64,000 bases of DNA from Sporisorium sorghi (Eukaryota; Basidiomycota; Ustilaginomycetes; Ustilaginales; Ustilaginaceae), in NCBI GenBank assembly GCA_023212695.1, contig JALCCG010000019.1, positions 62,001 through 126,000 on the forward strand, written 5' to 3'. Positions 23,667 to 32,508 of this stretch are shown one piece after another; the first letter of the stretch is position 1, and each line of letters begins with the position of its first letter. A program made the position numbers and the translations under genes. Below the pieces are notes generated by a model. That model was given only the letters and a program-made list of their open reading frames with translations, was not told where the DNA came from and did not search any database.

Positions 23667-24658
23667 ATGTGTTCATCTGCATATGCTTGTTGGTCCTTCA
23701 GATTTATATAATGTTCTTCTGCAGTGTTAGCCCATTCCGGAATATGATCCTCTGTAAATGGACGTTCAGGAATTGTAGGACAATCGAATACTGGCATTCC
23801 TTGCGTTCCGCGTTTCAAAATACGATCATACAACTCTTGTCGTTTTTCACTCTCCTTTTTCCATACATCTAAGATGACCTGACCCATACGCTGATTTGGA
23901 AATAGTTGAAACCATTTGATTCTCGGCTCTACCTCACCGTAATTGGCGAGGAAAGCCCTATCAATTTTTTTATATGTTGCCCCAGAAGAGAGCACGGCTT
24001 TCATTAAATAATAGATACGTCGTAAGATAAATACTTGTGCAGGAATGAGGAAGGTAGACCATCCAGAATACCAATGCTTTAAATCGTTCAAATAAGCCAT
24101 AATAACAAATGATAGAGTAAGACCAAAAATATATCCTGTTATTTCTGCTGAGAGTTTCGGACCAATTACTTTTAGCAGATTCGGCCGTTTTTCAGGTGTA
24201 AATGTTGTGTAATTAACGTTATTAAAGATCCGATTGCGAAAATGATCTACATTATAACGATATGTATAATCAAAGACCTGTGCTCTTCTCGATTGATGAA
24301 AAGCCTGAGGTGGGAAGATCATGTAGTACAAATGTAATGGCGATATGTAGGGTGTAGCGTTCCATCTTTCAACTTCCATATCAATGTGTCTCTGACGGAT
24401 ACTTGAAGCAACTTCTACATATAGCCGCTTAGATCCGGTAAAAAAGATCGTGACAATTAAAGCACTGAACACTAATATATTTGTACTAAAAAGAGAATAC
24501 AATTGATGAAGATTAGAATTGTAATTTGTAAAAAGCTGAAGATTTGGGAAGCTTTTTTCGATTATAAATGCAATTGGATAGGTAGCGATTGTAAGACCAC
24601 TTACCCAAAAAAGCAAGCTTGAGAAATTAAATTTATTTTTCGTTTTCACTGTTATCAC
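23591..24658 (-). CDS. Membrane protein with cytoplasmic tail, 355 aa
   Basis: Helices at about 13-33, 52-70, 170-190 and 200-215 surround a basic loop rich in Arg/Tyr, followed by a ~130-residue soluble C-terminal part (KIISFEQHKRRKI end). The size and plan recall accessory membrane proteins of conjugative elements, but I recognise no family. It is transcribed away from the FEN gene; the shared upstream region holds the dyad at 24726. Confidence 0.65.
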   Translation of the reverse strand: MITVKTKNKFNFSSLLFWVSGLTIATYPIAFIIEKSFPNLQLFTNYNSNLHQLYSLFSTNILVFSALIVTIFFTGSKRLYVEVASSIRQRHIDMEVERWNATPYISPLHLYYMIFPPQAFHQSRRAQVFDYTYRYNVDHFRNRIFNNVNYTTFTPEKRPNLLKVIGPKLSAEITGYIFGLTLSFVIMAYLNDLKHWYSGWSTFLIPAQVFILRRIYYLMKAVLSSGATYKKIDRAFLANYGEVEPRIKWFQLFPNQRMGQVILDVWKKESEKRQELYDRILKRGTQGMPVFDCPTIPERPFTEDHIPEWANTAEEHYINLKDQQAYADEHIYPQTIKTPSKAKIISFEQHKRRKI

Positions 24659-24725
24659 CTCTACAGTGATTATAGATCGGTGTGGAAGGTTTATACAATT
24701 TTAGAATGAAGAAAGTGGAAATGTG

Positions 24726-24750
24726 ATCACGAATATGATACATTCGTGAT
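24726..24750. promoter_or_regulatory. Operator-like dyad between divergent genes
   Basis: ATCACGAAT and ATTCGTGAT, perfect 9-bp arms with a 7-bp spacer. It overlaps the likely -10 (TATAAC at 24750) of the class B transcript and sits upstream of the minus-strand membrane gene. A dimeric repressor site is the simplest reading. Confidence 0.55.
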
Positions 24751-24768
24751 ATAACATTTTAAAAACTT

Positions 24769-24871
24769 CTCGGCGTCAGGCGACATACCGAGTTTTATCT
24801 TAGAACCACGATTTAAATGTGTCTAGTAAATGACATTGTCATTTCTTTGCCCATTTATCGTGGTTCTTTTT
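24769..24871 (+). promoter_or_regulatory. Class B leader (B9) of the FEN nuclease gene
   Basis: Hairpin 24769-24792: outer CTCGG/CCGAG, C, inner GTC/GAC, loop AGGC, ATA on the 3' side. Terminator 24802-24871 (AGAACCACGAT with ATCGTGGTTCT, TTTTTG). Confidence 0.8.
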
Positions 24872-24915
24872 GTTATGTCGCTTATCAATTAACCACAAAT
24901 AGGGAGGGAACGAGA

Positions 24916-26316
24916 ATGAAACTACGTGCAAAAATGCCTGTTAAGGCCACGGAGAAAAGCTTGAGAGTATGTTTAGAAAGTGTTTATCGACAATGGAAGA
25001 GCAGAGCTGGAGAAGTAAGAAAAGCTGAGTTGACAGATGATGGATGGTTTGAGATTCTCATAGGACCTAACCTTCATCCACAAGAATTTGGATACATCGA
25101 GCCAGCTAAGAATCCCATCTCACAAGAGGGAAATATATTTCAAGTATCCATAATAGGTAGTACCTCAGAGAAATTAAAAGCTATCTTTCAGGAATTATCA
25201 ATGAAGATTATAGAGCACGAAGTAGAAAGTGGTTATATTTCTGAAGTTTTATTATGCAGCGGTGAAGGAATTCAGTTTCAATTGGTTGAAGCAGATTGGC
25301 AGCCAATGCAGTCTGGAATGAATCATTTAACTCAAGTTGGTTCTCAAGCGGCGGTACCTTTATCTGAAAATGAAATAAAACTAACTTCAACAGATAGAAG
25401 TACAGTAACCCCTCCAACAATGTCCTCATCTCTTTTAATCATTGATGCAATGAACTTATTAGCAAGATGTTACTGGGCAACTGCTTATTCTAAAGAAGAG
25501 CATGAGTTAATGAAGTCTTCAAAAGGGAAATTTACGAATGCGATTAAACCACTGACCGAGAAGTTGGTTAAAATGATTCGTAGATTTGCACCTACACATA
25601 TCGCTGTAGTATGGGATCCACCGGGAGGCCGATCTACATTGTGGAGACGAAGATTAGCAGATTTTTATAAGGCAAACAGAGATAATAAAGAAGATCCAGT
25701 ACCATTTAAGGAGCAGATAGAGACTGCAAAGTCAGTGTTTCGTGCCATGAACATTCAGCAATTCCATGTAGATACCATGGAGGCAGATGACCTAGCAGGC
25801 AGCTTATCTAAAAGGTGGTCTACAGAGATTAATGGTAATTGTCTACTCTGGAGTAACGATAAAGACTACTTTTAATTGTTGGACCCAAATATCGTTCAAT
25901 TAGTAGAAGATGAGCCATTTGATCTAAAAATGTTCATGCAGAAATATGATGGGATAACACCAACTCAATTTATAGACTACAAAGGTTATTGCGGTGATAC
26001 GAGTGATAATATTCCAGGTGTTACCGGCATTGGGCCAAAAGGTGCAATTGAATTATTAAAAACATATGGAAGTATGGAAGCAGCAGTATCCGAGATAAAT
26101 AGGAAAAAAGACGATCCAAAACTTAAGGGGGTCGAGAAAAAACTTCTCATGGGATCGGAGAGCGGGTTGTTGAGCCGGGAACTTGCAACCATTTTACTCG
26201 ATGTACCGGAAATGAAGGCAGTCGCTTGGGAGGATCTTGCCATTAAGATTAATCGTTCAGGGTATCTTGAGATGATGGCTGAATTAGAAATCGAAGTAAA
26301 AAGTAATGCTGCTTGA
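24916..26316 (+). pseudogene. 5'-3' exonuclease (FEN/PolA-N type) with an in-frame stop
   Basis: Reads through as 467 codons but for a TAA at 25873-25875. After a ~160-residue N-terminal extension of unknown type comes the FEN domain: LLIIDAMNLLAR, a helical arch with basic residues (WRRRLADFYKANRDN), MEADDLAG and SNDKDYF, then the stop, then LLDPNIVQLV and the H3TH region GDTSDNIPGVTGIGPKGA. The stop replaces the Gln expected after DKD(Y/L)(F/L), as from CAA to TAA. Metal-binding Asp residues lie on both sides. No ribosome site precedes the second half, whose first codon is TTG. Either a fresh pseudogene, a read-through product, or two cooperating pieces. ATG at 24916 follows GGGAGGGAA. Confidence 0.85.
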
Positions 26317-26341
26317 AGCCCAGAAATTGGGCTTCTTCTCA
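26315..26341 (+). terminator. Intrinsic terminator
   Basis: GAAGCCC/GGGCTTC stem with a 7-nt loop, then TTCTC. It overlaps the stop codon of the nuclease gene. Confidence 0.7.
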
Positions 26342-26352
26342 TTTCGTAATGA

Positions 26353-26673
<321 letters not shown>

Positions 26674-26737
26674 GTTTTTCGGGCAGAGAAGGGAAGTGTC
26701 TTTTTTACTATCCCATTATTCCAAGGAGTGAATGAAA

Positions 26738-27130
26738 ATGTCCAAATCTATTAAACCAGAGGTTATGACGAGAAAATTAGCTGCATTAAGAAAAACCAAA
26801 GCACGTTACATCAATGCTAACAAAATGCAGTATGCACCTGATGATAATGTAGAATTTGATTTTATGATGCACCTTTATCTTATGCTCGGAGCATATGAAT
26901 CAGACATTATTCAAATTAAACAAAATGCAGCTGGTGTTCTTAACACACCACAGTCTGACGCAGAAAAAAGAATATCTCTTCTATTAAATGAAGCGGGGTT
27001 CACAGCTATGGAACTAGCTCGATTAGAATCATTCGATTTATTAAATCAAAGGTCTCTTCTGATACGAGATATACACCGTCTAATGAAAGTATGTATGGTT
27101 GTTACCGCAAGAACTGAGGTTGTTATATGA
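26738..27130 (+). CDS. Hypothetical helical protein, 130 aa
   Basis: ATG at 26738 lies 9 nt after AAGGAG; the ATG at 26732 is too close. Basic N-terminus (KPEVMTRKLAALRKTKARYI) and helical body. Its stop overlaps the next start (ATGA), so the two are coupled. Unknown function. Confidence 0.65.
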   Translation: MSKSIKPEVMTRKLAALRKTKARYINANKMQYAPDDNVEFDFMMHLYLMLGAYESDIIQIKQNAAGVLNTPQSDAEKRISLLLNEAGFTAMELARLESFDLLNQRSLLIRDIHRLMKVCMVVTARTEVVI

Positions 27131-27681
27131 GTAAAAAATGGTTTACTCCTCTCCATTGGTTGGTTTCGCGCATAGGCGAGATGGATCCGATTGAGGTTGA
27201 ACAATTTTTGATCAGACTTGCAGAATCTGCAGATCCCCAAATATTAAAGTCTGTTTTTGAAGATGAACTTATTAATGATGGATATTATGATGATGTTCGC
27301 TCAAGCGAGTGGGAGAAGACATCAGAGATGCAGTGGGTCTATCGTGTGACGGATACTAGGTTCGATGTGCTGGATGTTGTGAACCATAAGCTAACAGAGG
27401 ATGGACGAGGGGTTTATCGAATCCGTCTTGTGGAGGTTGAACTAAGCTCTTATACCGAAGAGCAAATTGCAAAGGAAATCGAAGTACATGGTTATACAAA
27501 CGAAAAACATGTAAGGACTATTTATGGATCAGATACTAATTATATTATCGCTCAATGCATAGCAGAGAATATTGAACCATCTTCAGATGGTCCTGAGTAT
27601 ACAAATCTCATAATGGTTGCTGATGTGCTTTTTCACGAGAAAGGAATTAAGACAGATTGGATTGAATCGATTGCTGTTTAA
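27127..27681 (+). CDS. Hypothetical protein, 184 aa
   Basis: Overlaps the upstream gene by four bases. An acidic protein; the central part (MQWVYRVTDTRFDVLDVVNH, RIRLVEVELSSYTEEQI) suggests a beta-rich domain. No motif recognised. Ends at a strong terminator. Confidence 0.65.
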   Translation: MSKKWFTPLHWLVSRIGEMDPIEVEQFLIRLAESADPQILKSVFEDELINDGYYDDVRSSEWEKTSEMQWVYRVTDTRFDVLDVVNHKLTEDGRGVYRIRLVEVELSSYTEEQIAKEIEVHGYTNEKHVRTIYGSDTNYIIAQCIAENIEPSSDGPEYTNLIMVADVLFHEKGIKTDWIESIAV

Positions 27682-27696
27682 TTCTGAAAGAATCAC

Positions 27697-27730
27697 AAAA
27701 AAGAGTCGGGTAAAAAACCGGCTCTTTTTT
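27697..27730 (+). terminator. Intrinsic terminator
   Basis: AAAAAAGAGTCGG pairs with CCGGCTCTTTTTT; bidirectional in form. Confidence 0.85.
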
Positions 27731-27855
27731 CATTTAAGGAACTGAATTTTCATCAATGGAATTATTAATACTTGTAATAAAAATAAAGATAACCAAGTTA
27801 TTAATTATAGAAAGTCTATAAATATCAACTTTCAATTTAGAAATTGCCATGGTAC

Positions 27856-27997
27856 TATAATCACATATATAAGGGGATTTTGGGTTCTGCCATACGGCAA
27901 GGGCCATTAGAAAGGCACTTACACCGGTATGTTTGTTCTCACCTTTAAGGAGGGACTTTCTCAAAAGAGAACATATATGTGAGGGGTGTCTTTTTTT
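27856..27997 (+). promoter_or_regulatory. Class B leader (B3)
   Basis: TATAAT at 27856-27861. Hairpin 27883-27905: outer GGTTCT/AGGGCC (with G-U pairs), inner GCC/GGC, loop ATAC. Long terminator 27912-27997 (AAGGCAC... with ...GGGTGTCTTTTTTT; inner TTGTTCTC/GAGAACA). Confidence 0.75.
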
Positions 27998-28128
27998 ATA
28001 TTCATTCCTTGTTTAGAATATAAAGAAAGGGGTTATATGGGTAGATAAAAGGCATTATTTTGAAACGCAATGCTTAATAGTCTATGGTATAATACACATG
28101 CGGTGTTAGCTTGGGGAGGATAAAAAGA

Positions 28129-28476
28129 GTGATAAAGAAGCATTCAAAGATACAATGGTCTTCATTGATGGGGGAAGAGGAAAACGAGTTTCACGTTCGC
28201 TTTCAATTTTCTCTACATAGAAAAATGGATTATAGTTTACTACTAGATGAATTTCTAAAGCGTCTTCAGTCAATTAAAGAGGATGGTAAAAGAATAGTAT
28301 CGATCGAGATGGAAGTTGAAAATATAGCAAGACAAGACAATGAAGTTATATTCGATTTCTCCATTAATGCATTTTTTGAAGGTGAGTGTACAGAAGAGTG
28401 GGCCCATCGAAATATTGAAGCAGCCCTGAAAACTTCACTTGTACCTTTCAATTGGATGAGAATCGGCCGGCGGTAA
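28129..28476 (+). CDS. Hypothetical protein, 115 aa
   Basis: GTG at 28129, about 9 nt after GGGGAGGA. Contains an amphipathic helix followed by repeated beta strands (KRIVSIEMEVENIARQDNEV). A TATAAT at 28088 could give a second promoter after leader B3. No function can be assigned. Confidence 0.6.
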   Translation: MIKKHSKIQWSSLMGEEENEFHVRFQFSLHRKMDYSLLLDEFLKRLQSIKEDGKRIVSIEMEVENIARQDNEVIFDFSINAFFEGECTEEWAHRNIEAALKTSLVPFNWMRIGRR

Positions 28477-28653
28477 TTTTAGGAAGAAGCTCTCTTCCAT
28501 ATCAAGAAAGCCCTAAACATCCCGCATGGTTAATTAGTCTTCATAAACCCCCAGCGCAGCTTGATGCAAGCTGTGCTTTTTACATTTATTATGGAATTGA
28601 CATATAGATTTCACTAGTCAATTTTTTTAATTCATGACAGAACAACTTTGTTA

Positions 28654-28846
28654 TTCTCATAATCAATATGATGTGATATAATAAGACGCATAAATTACTT
28701 TTACTTTATTTTTTGTCTCAGGCCTGGGTCATAGAGACACTTTCAGAGATTAATTCCCAACACCTATTTTTTAAGGTGACCAAATTCTACTTTTGTAGGC
28801 ATTCTATTTGAATGGATTGGTCATGTTAAAAAGTGGGTGTTTTTTG
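28654..28846 (+). promoter_or_regulatory. Class B leader (B4), divergent loop
   Basis: Extended -10 (TGATATAAT, 28674-28682). Hairpin 28714-28739: outer TGTCTC/GAGACA, inner GGC/GTC (with G-U), loop CTGG rather than ANGC. Terminator 28759-28846 (AACACC ... GGGTGTTTTTTG). TCACAACCCA at 28859-28868. Confidence 0.75.
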
Positions 28847-28893
28847 CTTTGCTCACTTTCACAACCCAAACCACATTCAAGGAGGAATTTAAC

Positions 28894-28992
28894 ATGTCTC
28901 AACGTGAACTTGCTATTGCCATCTCCCGCATGCAGCGCAGAAATGCTGCTAAAAACAGGCTGGTAATCATTACTGGATCTGTTTCTAAGTAA
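28894..28992 (+). CDS. Small basic protein, 32 aa
   Basis: MSQRELAIAISRMQRRNAAK plus 12 residues, preceded by CAAGGAGGAA and by a full class B leader. The strong translation signal and its own leader argue that this short frame is real. The charge suggests binding to nucleic acid. Confidence 0.6.
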   Translation: MSQRELAIAISRMQRRNAAKNRLVIITGSVSK

Positions 28993-29041
28993 TTATCATT
29001 TCACCTAAAAGAGATGCACTTTTGGGTGGGCATTCAAGAAG

Positions 29042-29075
29042 GAGCGAGCGACTAATGGTTGCTAGCTCTTTTTTT
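29042..29075 (+). terminator. Intrinsic terminator, possibly an attenuator
   Basis: GAGCGAGCGAC pairs with GTTGCTAGCTC, then TTTTTTT. A small GATGCAC/GTGGGCAT hairpin lies upstream at 29013-29033, so this may be a further leader type for the gene at 29206. Confidence 0.75.
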
Positions 29076-29205
29076 CTTATCATTAGTTATTTTGGCTCTT
29101 CGGATTTAATGGTGGAATGATCAATTGACGTAATCCATTATTTCGTGAAATTGGTTATTAGCGAAGAATAGTAGACTCATTTTGCGCAGGAAGGTGGGAG
29201 AAACG

Positions 29206-29394
29206 TTGGATACTCTATATGAAGAATATTATTTAACCGATGGGTTCGGTAAGTCACTTGGCTATTATAACACCTATGACGAAGCGGTGAACATTTTAAA
29301 TGTCAATGGTTCCGGAAGAATATACGGGGCGCATTGGATGCCCTCAAAAATCATGGGATTGTTGTGTAGAGTGTGGTCGGAGATAAAAATGTAA
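29206..29394 (+). CDS. Small hypothetical protein, 62 aa
   Basis: TTG at 29206 follows GGTGGGAG. The sequence (YYLTDGFGKSLGYYNTYDEA, ending VWSEIKM) is compact and aromatic-rich. No family recognised. Confidence 0.55.
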   Translation: MDTLYEEYYLTDGFGKSLGYYNTYDEAVNILNVNGSGRIYGAHWMPSKIMGLLCRVWSEIKM

Positions 29395-29486
29395 TCAACC
29401 GGATGTGACTGGAAACTGAATCATCTGTTTCCACCATTAAATCCGAATACCCGTTATTTTTAATAATAAAGGAGAGTGGATTTTTT

Positions 29487-29939
29487 ATGCCATTGACTTG
29501 GGTGGATCCAGCTATTTTAGTGCAATATCGCGGGCTTACCGTGTATTACACTTATAAGAATGACGATATTAACAATCAATCAGAAGTTTGGTTTTCCTTG
29601 AATGATGATGGGACGGACGCCTTCGATGTTAGAGATCTTCCGGTGCCTGATTACATTAGTGAAATGGATTATAAAAAGATCGTCATGAACGCAATAGACC
29701 AAGGGAATTTGGCAGAATATATTGCCCTTCTTGAAAAAGGATCACTTCAAACCTTGATTATTCCGAGTGTATGGACAGATCTCGAATTTCATCTTCTACT
29801 TGCATTTGCTGATAAATATAATAATTATATTAAACAGGCTAATCGTGAGAATGAAAATTTAACTGGATGGAGACCGGTTATGATGGATGAATTTTACGAT
29901 ACTTACTTCCGTACTTATCTTATTGACTTGTTGGTTTGA
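29487..29939 (+). CDS. Hypothetical protein, 150 aa
   Basis: ATG after AAAGGAGAG. The first half looks beta-rich (RGLTVYYTYKNDDINNQSEV), the second helical (WTDLEFHLLLAFADKYNNYI). No recognised domain. Ends at a terminator. Confidence 0.65.
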   Translation: MPLTWVDPAILVQYRGLTVYYTYKNDDINNQSEVWFSLNDDGTDAFDVRDLPVPDYISEMDYKKIVMNAIDQGNLAEYIALLEKGSLQTLIIPSVWTDLEFHLLLAFADKYNNYIKQANRENENLTGWRPVMMDEFYDTYFRTYLIDLLV

Positions 29940-29957
29940 ATAATTGAATCATACAGT

Positions 29958-30002
29958 AAAAAGAGCAATTAGGTCGAGTTGATTCGCCTTTGCTCTTTTT
30001 AT
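29958..30002 (+). terminator. Intrinsic terminator
   Basis: AAAAAGAGCA with TGCTCTTTTT, plus an inner AGG-CGA/TCG-CCT stem. Confidence 0.8.
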
Positions 30003-30126
30003 TTTGAGGTGAATCATTCTGATACTAATAACATTTAAAAATCCAGAGAATGTTTAGCTCTATAATTTTGATTACAGATTTCGGCCATGTTGATAGTAAA
30101 CTTTTTCTAAGAGGTGAAGCACCGAA

Positions 30127-30366
30127 ATGAGTGATTCAGTTTTATTACAACCTTTCGCTAAAAGTGAAGTCCTTGTTGTTCAATTTATGAGAAAAACTTG
30201 GAAAATTGAATTTAGTGGCTGGGAACCTATGACGAATAACGGTAATGTTAATTGTTTATGTGGAACAAGAATTGATGGAGATGAGAGATGCCATGTGAGG
30301 ATAAACGCTGATGTTATCAAAACAATTAATGGTGTTGTTTTTCATCAGGATAACATTTCAATCTAA
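30127..30366 (+). CDS. Small hypothetical protein, 79 aa
   Basis: Upstream AGAGGTGAAG serves as ribosome site. Contains two Cys residues close together (NCLCGTRIDGDERCHV), a possible metal or disulfide site. It is followed closely by the gene at 30384, likely the same transcript as the methyltransferase block. Confidence 0.6.
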   Translation: MSDSVLLQPFAKSEVLVVQFMRKTWKIEFSGWEPMTNNGNVNCLCGTRIDGDERCHVRINADVIKTINGVVFHQDNISI

Positions 30367-30383
30367 GTTAAGGAGTGATTAAG

Positions 30384-30902
30384 ATGCCAGACTATTATCA
30401 TGCTTCTCTTGAAATTGTTAAAGCACAATACCCTACCCATATTTGGGATAAAATAAGTTCTTATATACCAGGTCATTTAGAGGAATGTGAGAACGTATAT
30501 TGCTATTCAAATGGATATCTGATTAATGGAGAATTTGAAGAACTTGAAGAATATCTAGTACAAGAGGGAATACCTTTTAATCGGTCATCAGAGGGTTTCA
30601 TGGAGATTTCACCTGAACGCCGTGTTTATAGACCAAACCTTATAGATCAGGTAATCTATCTTAACGAAGAAAGCGAAGCATATGTTACTACAAATTCTTT
30701 GCGAGTATTATTAAAAAGGGAACTTTCTCCTCATGAGATTCTAAAAAAAATAAAAGAGCTCTTAGATGAAAAGGATCCACAATATCCTGAGCTTAATAGC
30801 TATAAAATTTTGTGGAAAAAGGGAAACGAAATTCCATATGAACCTGACGAAACTATTTCTGATGAGGATGAAACCATTAGTGTAGTTGCTGTTCTTAAGT
30901 AG
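30384..30902 (+). CDS. Hypothetical protein, 172 aa
   Basis: ATG at 30384 lies 9 nt after AAGGAG. Acidic, with a Glu/Asp-rich C-terminus (PDETISDEDETISVV). Unknown family. Directly precedes the tandem methyltransferases, separated from them by a hairpin region. Confidence 0.65.
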   Translation: MPDYYHASLEIVKAQYPTHIWDKISSYIPGHLEECENVYCYSNGYLINGEFEELEEYLVQEGIPFNRSSEGFMEISPERRVYRPNLIDQVIYLNEESEAYVTTNSLRVLLKRELSPHEILKKIKELLDEKDPQYPELNSYKILWKKGNEIPYEPDETISDEDETISVVAVLK

Positions 30903-30937
30903 AATTAAAAATAAGTGTGGTTGTGCAGTTTCTTTAT

Positions 30938-31025
30938 AGTAGAGACCTAACGGATCTACTACGTTAGAGATGTGCCTATCAACCCAGTTAAAAGTCGGAC
31001 GCTGAGTTAATTCGTCCGACTTTTT
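30938..31025 (+). promoter_or_regulatory. Possible class B-like leader (B12) of the methyltransferase pair
   Basis: AGTAGA/TCTACT outer stem (30938-30960) with inner CC/GG and loop TAAC, overlapping an alternative CTAACG/CGTTAG stem; then AGTCGGACG/CGTCCGACT with TTTTT (30992-31025). The geometry resembles class B but the loop does not. Confidence 0.5.
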
Positions 31026-31056
31026 CATGAATATCTTTAAATGAGGTGTCTATTAC

Positions 31057-32481
31057 ATGGAGAACGATGAAATTAAGATGGTTCGAAATTTAAGAACATC
31101 GGAGAAAGATGGACACACGAGGCTAATTTTTGAGCCGAGTGTTCTGGAAGAGGCGGGTTTCTCAATCTCCGATCGAGTGAATATCCGAATTGAAAAAACT
31201 TCAATAGTTGTTGTCAGAACGGAAGATGAGGATGCAGACGGGGTAATATCACGTCGTATGAGAGCAGGATGGACTCAACCTCGTCCTTTCTTTGATCGTG
31301 CGAATCGTAACATCTCTAAGGTTTTAAGAGCGCGGAAACGTATCGATATTGTCATTAAAGATGGTGAAATCGTAGTGACACAAGAACAAGAGACATTTGA
31401 CGTGTGTTTTGTTTCTGAAGATACGTATCTCAGAGGGCATAGTCTTTCAAAAATCCGTCTTTTCAGTCTACCGTCTGGAGCTGGTATGGCTACATCTGCA
31501 CTTGTACATGGTACAGGGTTATATGAGTCGGTTGGTGGTGTGGACGTTAGTCAACAAGCAATTGATACATTCAGGTACAATTTCACTTCCGGAGTAACCA
31601 TTTGGGGTGACATTAAATTTATTAGCCCAGTTTGGATTAATGCAGCTGATGTGTGTTGGATATCACCCGATTGTACGGAGTACTCACTGATTGGGTCTAG
31701 AAATATTGGAACTACTTCAGGCCTTACTCCACATTATGCACGACTTGTTTGGGCAACAGGATGCCAAGCTTTAATTATTGAGCAGGTCCCGTCTTATTAC
31801 CAAACCCGTAGTTATCATCAACTTCGATCATTACTTAAGGCAGCAGGTTTTGTACATTGGTACGAAACTTCATTGAACTCTTTCGATTTCGGATCAGTAA
31901 GTTCTCGTCCGCGTGGATTCGCTGTAGCAACAAAAGAAGAGACAGATTTCATGTGGCCAGAAATACCACAAATCCCAGATCGTTTTCGTACTACTGTTGG
32001 CCAAGTCTTAGGTAATGAATGGGAATCAGGGGGACAGTGGCATAAGATCCAGGGCAGTCCTATCGAAAAGATTCTCCAAAAAAACAACATTACAAATAAC
32101 TTTAAATCAACACATACTCTTGTTGATCTTGAGTCAACAAGAATCAATGCGATTCTTTCTTCCTACCGTCGTACGAACGTAACCAGTAGCTACTTACGCC
32201 ATCCTGATGGTGAGCACTTTCGATATTTCTCCAGTGAAGAACTTCTTCGATTCATGAACATTCCTTCCGAATTTATTTTTCCAGAATGTATCACGGAAAC
32301 TCAACGGACGCAGCTTGTAGGTCAAGGAGTTTGTGGATTATTAGCACAGGCTATCTCTACTAATTTAGCTGTAGCCATTATGAGTAAACAGGTCAGCGCA
32401 ACAACAACTGCACCGAGACAGCGAAATGATGATACTGCTCTCCTGATGAACAAGAAAGGGCAGTTAGAATTCCTATTTTAA
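31057..32481 (+). CDS. Divergent C5-cytosine DNA methyltransferase 1
   Basis: 474 aa. N-terminal ~100 residues form an AbrB-like module (HTRLIFEPSVLEEAGFSISD ... IDIVIKDGEIVV) shared with the two other methyltransferases here. Then the SAM region RLFSLPSGAGMAT near 138, catalytic loop WISPDCTEYS near 202 with Asp in place of the second Pro of PPC, EQVP near 241 for ENV, and SSRPRGF for the QRR motif. The Cys nucleophile is kept. The DC(T/K)xFS variant is known to me from phage enzymes. It would methylate cytosine for protection of the element, or in regulation; no partner endonuclease is seen. Confidence 0.75.
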   Translation: MENDEIKMVRNLRTSEKDGHTRLIFEPSVLEEAGFSISDRVNIRIEKTSIVVVRTEDEDADGVISRRMRAGWTQPRPFFDRANRNISKVLRARKRIDIVIKDGEIVVTQEQETFDVCFVSEDTYLRGHSLSKIRLFSLPSGAGMATSALVHGTGLYESVGGVDVSQQAIDTFRYNFTSGVTIWGDIKFISPVWINAADVCWISPDCTEYSLIGSRNIGTTSGLTPHYARLVWATGCQALIIEQVPSYYQTRSYHQLRSLLKAAGFVHWYETSLNSFDFGSVSSRPRGFAVATKEETDFMWPEIPQIPDRFRTTVGQVLGNEWESGGQWHKIQGSPIEKILQKNNITNNFKSTHTLVDLESTRINAILSSYRRTNVTSSYLRHPDGEHFRYFSSEELLRFMNIPSEFIFPECITETQRTQLVGQGVCGLLAQAISTNLAVAIMSKQVSATTTAPRQRNDDTALLMNKKGQLEFLF

Positions 32482-32508
32482 AACATTGAATTTTTTGGAG
32501 GTATGGTA

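Noticed and set aside
27734..27964. 76-aa minus-strand frame across leader B3
   Set aside because: It is made of the complement of the leader and terminator and has no supporting signals.
30113..30123. GGTG-AAG-CACC as a tenth class A hairpin
   Set aside because: The loop is three bases, it includes the ribosome site, and no terminator follows.
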